64,000 bases of DNA from Paratinospora sagittata (lineage: Eukaryota; Streptophyta; Magnoliopsida; Ranunculales; Menispermaceae): NCBI GenBank assembly GCA_035771175.1, contig CM069598.1, forward strand, positions 5,044,194 through 5,108,193. Reading direction: 5' to 3'. Every line of letters begins with the position of its first letter. Position 1 is the stretch's first letter. Under the pieces are notes generated by a model that saw nothing but the letters and a program-made list of their open reading frames with translations, had not been told where the DNA came from and searched no databases. Shown here in pieces: positions 57,095 through 64,000 of the stretch. The position numbers and the translations under genes are program-made.

Positions 57095-58207
57095 ATGGCG
57101 AGGATACCGGAAGATCTAATCATCAACGTACTCTCAAGGCTTCCCGTGAAAGATCTTCTGAAATTCAGGTGCATTTCCAAGTCCTTTCGGGCTCTAATCT
57201 CCGATCCTCACTTCATCAAAACCCACCTTAATCGATCAATTTCGAGTCACAAACTCGGTCTAATTATCAATTCCGGGTCGAATCTCTTTCATCTCAAAAT
57301 ACCCAATAATCTCCAGAAATCATCATCAAACACCAAAAACCCATTAATTTCGACTAATCTTGATTTATCCTTCAAAGGGTCACCAATTTCAGTTCGACAA
57401 ATCCTGGGTTTTTGCGACGGATTGCTCTGTTTCGTCACCAATACTTGCAACGTCTTTCTCCTAAACCCGTTTACCCGAGATTTAACCACATTACCCGAAT
57501 TACCCGAATTCCTCAATTCGGGTCATCTTTATTCTTCAGTTTGGGGATTCGGGTACGGCTCCAAAACCCGAATTTTCAAAGTTCTAACAATCATGTACTC
57601 CAAATCGAACTGGGTCTCAACAGAAAAACAAGCCCGTGTTCTTGTTCACACAATCGGGTCGAATTCGTGGCGAATCGGAGCTCAGCCCGCGGCGCAAGTG
57701 TATTCGGGTACCCAAATAGTTGTAAAAGGAGCTCCACATTGGAGAGCAGCAGGGATTTCCGGGTCGGACAATTCAGTGAAAATTGTTGCATTTGATGTTG
57801 AAGATGAGAGTTTTTATGAATTGAATTACCCGGAAAGCAATGATGGGCGTTTCAGTATGGATTCTTTGGGCGTTTTAAAAGGGTGTTTATGTGTGTTTAG
57901 ATCGTTTTGTAGTGGAGATGTGGAGGTGTGGGTGATGGAAGAGTATGAGATAAAGGAGTCATGGAAGAGGAGATTTAGTATGAAGGAATTGGTGTTGGGG
58001 AACGATAGTAGGCTTATTGCTCATCAGCCTTTGTGGTTTTTACCAAATGGTGAGATTTTGTTGGCTCTTTGTTACGATGAGAAAATGGTTTTGTATGATC
58101 CTTGTAGTGGTGTTGGTACGGATGTTAGGATTCCAGGGGTTGAAGGGTGGTTTGAAGCGTTAGTCTGTGTGGAAAATCTTGTTTCTTTGAAGGGTGAAAG
58201 TGGATGA
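57095..58207 (+). CDS. F-box protein, CPR1-like (F-box associated domain)
   Basis: An intronless gene of 370 aa. The F-box is at residues about 3-45 (IPEDLIINVLSRLPVKDLLKFRCISKSFRALISDPHFI), followed by the F-box-associated domain with RQILGFCDGLLCFV, VFLLNPFTRDLTTLPELP, WGFGYGSKTRIFKVL and PLWFLPNGEILLA. Such proteins are substrate receptors in SCF (SKP1-cullin1) ubiquitin ligases, and the CPR1/CPR30 branch targets immune receptors in Arabidopsis. The substrate here is unknown. It is the first of three tandem F-box genes on this strand. A 37-bp direct duplication begins inside its last codons, covers the stop, and repeats once. The start has good context (aaaATGGCG). Confidence 0.94.
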   Translation: MARIPEDLIINVLSRLPVKDLLKFRCISKSFRALISDPHFIKTHLNRSISSHKLGLIINSGSNLFHLKIPNNLQKSSSNTKNPLISTNLDLSFKGSPISVRQILGFCDGLLCFVTNTCNVFLLNPFTRDLTTLPELPEFLNSGHLYSSVWGFGYGSKTRIFKVLTIMYSKSNWVSTEKQARVLVHTIGSNSWRIGAQPAAQVYSGTQIVVKGAPHWRAAGISGSDNSVKIVAFDVEDESFYELNYPESNDGRFSMDSLGVLKGCLCVFRSFCSGDVEVWVMEEYEIKESWKRRFSMKELVLGNDSRLIAHQPLWFLPNGEILLALCYDEKMVLYDPCSGVGTDVRIPGVEGWFEALVCVENLVSLKGESG

Positions 58208-58259
58208 TTGTGGCTAACGAGGTTTGAAGGGTGAAAGTGGATGATTGTGGCTAACGAGG
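58186..58259 (+). repeat. 37-bp tandem duplication across the F-box stop codon
   Basis: Two identical units, 58186-58222 and 58223-58259, start 'tttgaagggtgaaagtgg' and end 'ggctaacgagg'. The stop codon TGA (58205-58207) lies in the first unit. The second unit is 3' UTR, a fossil of the old coding end. Confidence 0.92.
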
Positions 58260-59699
58260 TGTTGGTGCAGTTGATCGCCAGATCTAAGGTTATTGCATTG
58301 GTAGTGAGTTTTAGCCGCAAAAAGGCAATAGATTTTCAACCCACATGTCGCAGCGGGTGCCTGTAAAAGGTTTGTAAAAGGCACGTCGGCGTGGGTACAA
58401 GCTAGGCAGAAAAGACATTTTTAAACTTAGCTTTGACTAATTTGTGTTGCTGGGTGGTCATTGTAGTCTTATTCTATTAGTGTAGGGATTAGTGGGTTTA
58501 GGAATTGAGCCTGATACCCAATGAAGGGCAAATATTTTATATATGTATCTTTTCTAAAAAATGGATGAGTTGTGTAATTAATTCCTTGTATTTTTATGTT
58601 TTGTACATGAATAAAAATATAAATATTATGAAAAAAAAATTATTATTGATAAATTGATATGCATTTTTGCACCGCTGTCTATTACCTATAATTTTAGGTC
58701 AAGTGGTTTGTAATATGTTATCAAATCTTTGTTTGTCTCTTTCGCTAATTAATCATTTTTTTTTTGTTATTATAAATTTAGTCTATGTATCATTTAAACT
58801 TAAATGCACTTGACCTAACCTAGATGATTGGACTTACACTCAAAACCTAATACTTGATTCAAATATAAAAATTAAATTCAAAAATAAAAATTTTAAAAAC
58901 AATTTTTTTTGTTGTCTTATAAATGTAAGTTTTTCTGGGTAAAATCATAGAAAACTGTTTTGAAGCTAGACCAAACAAACATATATTTTTCATATTTTTT
59001 TATTTTCATATATTAGAGAAATAAAAATAAACCAAATTCAACTTATTAAGGCCAAGAGAGGCTAGTATCTTATTATTTAAGATTATTTGTTATTCATTAA
59101 ATACTTAAATTTTAAAATTGTATTTTTTTAATCATAACTCATAATTAACAAACAAAAATAATAATAAAAAATGTACAAAATATTTATGAAGTGTAACCGA
59201 TCAAAATTATAGAAAATAAATTTGTTATAATTAGTAAAGAGGTGACATTAGAGCCCTAAAATCATTGGCCACCTCATCACCTTTTGAGGAGGGGGAATTA
59301 ACGAGTTATAAAATTTTATTAAAATTAGAAAAAAGATATTAAATGTCAATACTATTTTTTAACATTGTCACTCAATTTTAATAAATATTTTTAAAAAATA
59401 TATATATTAAATAATATTTTTATATTAACGCACATTCCTTCCATATTAAAAAGGAAGCTGGGTTGTAGTTCGGGGAAATTAGTTTGGCACCTGCTTTCGT
59501 GTGACATTACTCAAAACTACCTAAAATAAAGAAATTAAATGGGTAACCGTGAAAAAGTTCGTCTTGGAGATATCGGTGAATTTCCCAAGTGTCTGGTAGA
59601 ACATAAAGGGTGAAGCCCGCCCTCCGTAGCTCTTATTCCATGAGTTGAAATGAGAGAAAACGAGAGGAAAATAGAAGAAAAAGCTATATAACCCCTGCT
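58260..59699. other. spacer between F-box genes
   Basis: 3' UTR of the first F-box gene, then AT-rich DNA. The last 250 bp (from about 59450) look like a promoter ending in a TATA-like word CTATATAA at 59684-59691. No coding gene. Confidence 0.5.
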
Positions 59700-60215
59700 C
59701 GCCAAAGTCTAACACCTTTTCTGGTAAACTATAAACCTCTCTGCATTGATCCATGGTTATTAATAGATTTTGTTTCCTGATTATATATTAGTAGATGGGT
59801 ATTGGTTAGTTTGAAGAACAGAACCCTAGATTTATGTTGATTTTTTATTTCTGAAATTGGTTGAAGACAATATCACGCTTGCCAGTTGTTTGATGAAATG
59901 CCTGTGTGTATACTTATTTAAATTAGCATGTAAGTTCGTGACAGATAAACTGTGAAATATGTTATGTTCTATTTTGAGCTTTTCAATGAGAATCCTCTGT
60001 GTGAAATGTTACATTAAGTACATGAACAAGGGGAACAAGAATAATGAGACAAACTTCAAATTCTTATATGATTCCAATATGATTGACTAATCTTCGCTAC
60101 AAGTATATATATGTGTGTGTAGTTTATTTTATTTTGTCATATGAGATGTGAACTATAGACGATTAAGTGTTCTTTATTTTTGTTGAGGAAGAGAAAGAAG
60201 CAAGGGAAGCCGAGA
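59684..60215 (+). repeat. duplicated F-box leader, upstream copy
   Basis: After the TATA-like word at 59684, the stretch to about 60215 aligns with 60863-61290, directly upstream of the second F-box gene. Shared words are 'tttgatgaaatgcct', 'agtgacagataaactgtg', 'gaatcctc' and 'acaaggggaa', ending with a 'tttttgttgaggaag' stretch. No F-box coding region follows this copy. Either it is the true first exon and intron of the second gene, or it is the relic of a lost F-box gene. Confidence 0.7.
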
Positions 60216-60239
60216 TTAAATTTAAGAAGCACAACCCTT

Positions 60240-60660
60240 AACTTAACTAAGCCTTTTTTCTAAGTATATAGAGTCGGCTACATGAATTTGCTTCCTGTAC
60301 TTCGTTCTATCAAGGGCTACGTCGATATCTAAATTACTACTAGTTGTATCTTTCTTTATTATTTCTATCCTTGTTATTTTTAGGTCTTCCTCTACCTCTA
60401 TCATAGCCATGGATTGTTAATAGGTAACTCTTCCTAACTAGAGTATCTAAAGGTCTTCATTGTCTGGGTCTAAACCACCTTAATCAGTTCTCTCTAATTT
60501 TATCCGTAATTGGGGCTATTCTTACCATTTCTCAAATATGTTTGGTTTTAATTCTATCTTTTAATGTTTTACTACTTATCCATCTTAACATGTGCGTTTT
60601 TATTAGACTTAGTTTGTTCACATATTGTTTATTCATTGCCCAACACTCTCTTGGCTACAA
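60240..60660 (-). mobile_element. degenerate RTE-type LINE 3' fragment
   Basis: The minus strand gives broken translations that resemble the end of plant RTE reverse transcriptases: WAMNKQYVNKLS, LRWISSKT, then IAPITDKIREN, LRWF and a Gly-Arg-rich stretch. In the plus orientation the word 'gtcggctacatgaat' (60270) is the familiar signature of this repeat. It has stop codons and is a short 5'-truncated relic between the two copies of the F-box leader. Confidence 0.75.
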
Positions 60661-60841
60661 ATAACACATATAACACGTGACACGAGATGATCTAATGGAC
60701 ATATATACTTAAGTATACAAACACAGTGTAGAAAAATAGTTTGTGTAGCATGACTCAAAAAGAGTAAGGAGCGTGGATGACCCGCATTTGCAGCCAAGTA
60801 AGGGGAGAAATATCAAACTTACTCACCCAAATCTAAGCTTC

Positions 60842-60863
60842 TTTTTTTTTTTTTTTTTTTTTT
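60842..60863 (+). repeat. poly(T) tract of 22 bases
   Basis: An uninterrupted T run immediately before the second copy of the duplicated leader. It could be the A-tail of a retroposed sequence on the minus strand. Confidence 0.8.
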
Positions 60864-61290
60864 GTCTGGCAAGTCAAACAACTTTCTCTGTTGAATTATG
60901 CATCATGCCATGGTTTGGAGAAATTTTGTTTGCTGATTAGAAGGGTATAGGTAAGATTAAGGGACCCTAGTTTTATGTTATTTTTCAGGTTCTTTAAATT
61001 GATTGGGGAAAAATTCATGTTTGCCAATTGTTTGATGAAATGCCTATCTATACTAAGTTAAATTAGCATACAATTTAGTGACAGATAAACTGTGTAGTAT
61101 TTTTTATTATATTTTGAACATTCCAAAGGGAATCCTCCATGCGAAACGTTAAATTATATACATCAACAAGGGGAAAAAGAGCAATTCTTTATCTTAGGAG
61201 CATAAAATATATACAATTGTTATATGATTGCAATATGATTGTCCAACCTGAAAATTAAGGCTTCTTTGTTTTGTAACTTTTGTTGAAGAA
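60863..61290 (+). repeat. duplicated F-box leader, downstream copy
   Basis: Homologous to 59700-60215 over about 390 bp with many substitutions. It ends about 50 bp before the start of the second F-box gene and so is probably its 5' UTR or proximal promoter. Confidence 0.75.
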
Positions 61291-61341
61291 GGGCAAAACA
61301 CTCTTAGCAGCTAAGAAGATAGCAGTAACCAAGAGAGGAAA

Positions 61342-62394
61342 ATGGAGAAGCTTCAATTCGAACTTATCTTCAACATACTTTCAAGGATTCCTGTCAAAGA
61401 TCTTTTACGATGCAGGTGTGTATGCAAATCCTGGCGCACACTAATTACTGATCCTAATTTCATTAAAGTGCAATTTGATCGATCAATTGAGAGTGACAAA
61501 CTTAGTTTCATCTTTGATCATAACCACCATGGCTACTGCATCCCAAACGGCTTCAAAATAGCCAACGATGCGACAAAGCTTGATTTATCCTTCAAACAAT
61601 CGCCTCTATTCGTAGAACAAATAATTGGTTCCTGTTATGGACTGATTTGCTTCAATACATATAGCTATGGCGTCTTTGTACTAAACCCGTCTACTAGAGA
61701 ACTGAAGAATTTGCCTGAATTACCAGGCTACTGGCGATCTCTTGATGCTATTGTTTGGGGATTTGGATATTGTTGTAAATCTCAGGATTTCAAGGCAATT
61801 CGAATTGTGTACTTCAAATCAGGTTTGGGTTCAAACGTTAACAATTCCCATGTTATAGTAAACACAGTTGGATCAAATTCATCATGGAGAGCTGTTTCTC
61901 AAGTTCCTGCTAAAATTTATGACAGCACCCAGACTCTGGTGAATGGAAATCCTCATTGGAAAGGATCAAGCGGTGCTGGGTCGGGGTTTTCTATGAAAAT
62001 TGTTTACTTTGATGTTGCACAGGAGGTGTTTATTGAAATGGCTTACCCTGAAAATGAAGGTGACATGAGAACAGACTTTCTGGGGGAACTTGGAGGATGC
62101 CTTTCAGTGTTACGAGGATTGCGTCGTGGAGGGCAGACAGAGATATGGGTGATGGATGAGTATGGAATTAACGAATCTTGGAATAGAAAGTTCACCATAT
62201 CACACTCCATAATTGTTGATAATTTAATGTGTTGTTGCAAGCCTTTGTGGTTTCTCAGAAGTGGCAAGATTTTAGTGCAGAATCGTGATAGGATTGTTAT
62301 GTATGACCCAGCTAGAGAGTGTGTTCAGGAAGTTGAAATTGCAGGCATTAGACTAGTGTTTGTAGACAGCCTTGTGACATTGAAGGGTAAATAA
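61342..62394 (+). CDS. F-box protein, CPR1-like, second of cluster
   Basis: An intronless gene of 350 aa. F-box at residues about 3-45 (LQFELIFNILSRIPVKDLLRCRCVCKSWRTLITDPNFIKV), then an F-box-associated domain (EQIIGSCYGLICFNTYSYGVFVLNPSTRELKNLPELPGYW, WGFGYCCKSQDFKAIRIV, KPLWFLRSGKILV). It shares block order and many residues with the genes at 57095 and 63379, so all three come from tandem duplication. Predicted role: SCF ubiquitin-ligase receptor with unknown substrate. The usual Pro after the start (xPEDL) is replaced by LQFEL, a mild departure in the SKP1-contact helix. The start context aaaATGGAG is good. Upstream lies the duplicated leader. Confidence 0.94.
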   Translation: MEKLQFELIFNILSRIPVKDLLRCRCVCKSWRTLITDPNFIKVQFDRSIESDKLSFIFDHNHHGYCIPNGFKIANDATKLDLSFKQSPLFVEQIIGSCYGLICFNTYSYGVFVLNPSTRELKNLPELPGYWRSLDAIVWGFGYCCKSQDFKAIRIVYFKSGLGSNVNNSHVIVNTVGSNSSWRAVSQVPAKIYDSTQTLVNGNPHWKGSSGAGSGFSMKIVYFDVAQEVFIEMAYPENEGDMRTDFLGELGGCLSVLRGLRRGGQTEIWVMDEYGINESWNRKFTISHSIIVDNLMCCCKPLWFLRSGKILVQNRDRIVMYDPARECVQEVEIAGIRLVFVDSLVTLKGK

Positions 62395-63378
62395 GGGTGC
62401 TTTTTGGTGAATCTCTTTGCTTTGTTATTTTCCTATGCTAGATTTTCAGAATCTTAATGTACTTGTTAATCTTTACTGAAACTTTTTAAGGTAGTTGCTA
62501 TGTTGGTATTGCTTCTTTACAAGACCACAGTCGATTACAAGTTTTGCAGTTAATCGGCTTCACTGGCTTCATGTGGGATAGATAATTAATTGATGAAGTT
62601 CAAAATACGTGTGGATGTAAGTAATACTTTATTTTAAGAACAAGAATACTAAACTGCTGAAGCATATGTGATTGATGTTACTGATTCCACTTGTTGAGAA
62701 GCATATACTCATAAAACAAACCGTCACCCAATATTTCATATCTCTTTTATAAGTGCTAAAGTAATGTCCGTTTGGTTCGTGATCTAAATATAATTTTTTG
62801 TATCCGAAGATTTGAACACACCAAAAACTTATTTGGTTCAAAAGATTTTAAAAACAGTTTTTCATTTTATATTTTTTGTTAAGAAAATATATTATTTTTA
62901 AAAAATAATAAAACGTTAATTAAATTAAATAGTGCATTAATTAAATTATAATCTTTTTTTGTTTGAGTAAGGGACTACCAATGAAAAAAAATCTTTACAT
63001 TGACAAAGTTTATAAATTTATAAATTTAATTTATATTTTATAATTTAATTTAAAAAAGATCGTGTAGTAAAACTAAAAGATATTTATAATTCTTATAATT
63101 TAAGAAACTAATAAATAAAATTTTAATTATTTTTATTTTAATGTAATTTTAGTATCTAAATCATAATAGACAAATTTTAGATTTCTACACTTAAAATAGA
63201 CAAATGGATGATTGAAAAAAATATTGATTATTATTATTACTTTTTATAAATTTTAAAAATTATTAATTATTGATTTATGGGATTTCTTCTTTCTTCCATT
63301 TCGTTTGTTTATCTAATTTCTTCTATTTCTTCCTCTCCTCTTCGCGGTACTGCATCAGGATGTAGTTACAGCTTAGCA
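62395..63378. other. spacer between second and third F-box genes
   Basis: 3' UTR, then AT-rich DNA. A segment with 'gtccgtttggttcgtgatc' (about 62765) and 'acttatttggttca' (about 62827) recalls a MITE. The last 100 bp before 63379 are CT-rich, leader-like. Confidence 0.5.
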
Positions 63379-64000
63379 ATGGCGCCTTTTGCCGACGACA
63401 TAATCTGCGAGATACTCTCATGGCTACCAATCAAAGATCTTGTACGATTCAGGTGCGTTTCAAAAGTCTGGTACAATCTAATTGCTGATCCTCGCTTCAT
63501 TAGATTGCAATCCGAACGATCGATTCTCAATCCGACACTCATCTTTCTTGATTCCGATAACGATCTGTTTTGTCTCCGCCATCAATTCCATCGAAAAAGG
63601 CTCGATTTACGCATCGGAGAATGGCCGATAAGTGTGAATCAGATACTGGGTTCTTGCGGTGGATTACTTTCCATCTTAGACGAACCAGACACCGTGTTTT
63701 TGCTGAACCCTAGTTCTAAAAAATTAAACAAATTGCCGCTATTCCCTTTCGCTACTCGTTCTCACGCTTGGGGATTTGGGTTCTGTTCAATCACTCAACG
63801 TTACAAATTAGTAACAATCTCGACCACAACGTATCATATGCCGGGCTATCCAGAATCTGAAGACGTCTTTGTACACACAGTTGGGTCAGATTCATGGAGA
63901 AAAATCGGCACTGTTACTCGGAAAAGATATTCGAGTTCGCAAACCCTAGTAAAAGGGGCTCCACATTGGCAAGTGGAAAACCCTAAGAATCATTCCTCAA
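63379..64000 (+). CDS. F-box protein, CPR1-like, third of cluster (cut by window edge)
   Basis: An open frame from ATG 63379-63381 to the window end, 207 codons without a stop. It starts MAPFADDIICEILSWLPIKDLVRFRCVSKVW, the F-box, and continues into the F-box-associated domain with NQILGSCGGLLSIL, VFLLNPSSKKLNKLPLFP, WGFGFCSITQRYKLV, VFVHTVGSDSWRKIG and SSSQTLVKGAPHWQVEN. The block order matches the two upstream genes, so about 150 residues are missing at the right edge. It has the same strand and the same intronless style, and presumably the same class of SCF receptor role. Confidence 0.93.
   Translation, partial: MAPFADDIICEILSWLPIKDLVRFRCVSKVWYNLIADPRFIRLQSERSILNPTLIFLDSDNDLFCLRHQFHRKRLDLRIGEWPISVNQILGSCGGLLSILDEPDTVFLLNPSSKKLNKLPLFPFATRSHAWGFGFCSITQRYKLVTISTTTYHMPGYPESEDVFVHTVGSDSWRKIGTVTRKRYSSSQTLVKGAPHWQVENPKNHSS

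Noticed and set aside
59521..59754. 77-residue minus-strand frame
   Set aside because: Opposite to promoter-like sequence of the F-box cluster; no domain or homologue recognised.
1..64000. CRISPR arrays, bacterial operons or phage genes
   Set aside because: The window is plainly plant nuclear DNA; no regularly spaced short repeats with unique spacers were seen.

Overview
The window is nuclear DNA of a flowering plant, most probably a woody or herbaceous eudicot. The basis is plant-only gene families (cytochrome b561/DOMON, organellar threonyl-tRNA synthetase with transit peptide, tonoplast dicarboxylate transporter, CPR1-like F-box genes), GT-AG introns up to 3.4 kb, AT-rich spacers, and typical plant repeats (Copia LTR element, 5'-truncated LINE, Au-like and other tRNA-derived SINEs, hAT- and MULE-like MITEs). 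The species cannot be named from the sequence alone. All exon models were read by hand from reading frames, splice signals and family resemblance.

Layout. 1-5,111: AT-rich repeat land with a G-rich minisatellite, a tandem array, and an inverted degenerate copy of the DOMON exon of the next gene. 5,112-9,496 (+): a cytochrome b561/DOMON gene with a one-base frameshift just before its first splice site and a young chimeric Copia element in intron 1. 10,421-12,947 (+): ribosomal protein eS8, 5 exons. 14,132-25,542 (-): MO25/CAB39-like scaffold, 11 exons, with a LINE and SINEs in its introns. 29,481-33,032 (+): organellar threonyl-tRNA synthetase, 8 exons. 33,543-36,228 (-): tonoplast dicarboxylate transporter, 6 exons. 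40,034-42,141 (-): pirin, 5 exons. 42,142-57,094: about 15 kb of mobile-element-rich spacer holding one small intronless conserved gene (49,480). 57,095-64,000 (+): a tandem cluster of three F-box genes, the last cut by the window edge.

The genes are not a functional cluster. They are independent housekeeping or metabolic genes: translation (eS8, ThrRS), kinase scaffolding (MO25), vacuolar malate transport, pirin, plasma-membrane ascorbate/redox (b561), then an expanding F-box array. Two gene pairs converge tail to tail (eS8/MO25 and ThrRS/TDT).

The most notable findings are these. (i) The DOMON gene lies head-to-head with an inverted partial copy of its own exon, carries a frameshift that would leave a DOMON-only protein, and hosts a Copia element built by template switching (second primer-binding site fused inside gag). 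(ii) Two non-autonomous transposons of one family, 2.86 kb and 0.74 kb, share termini but differ inside. (iii) A long-TIR MITE contains a precisely inverted 15-bp segment. (iv) The F-box array shows a duplicated leader and a 37-bp duplication over a stop codon.
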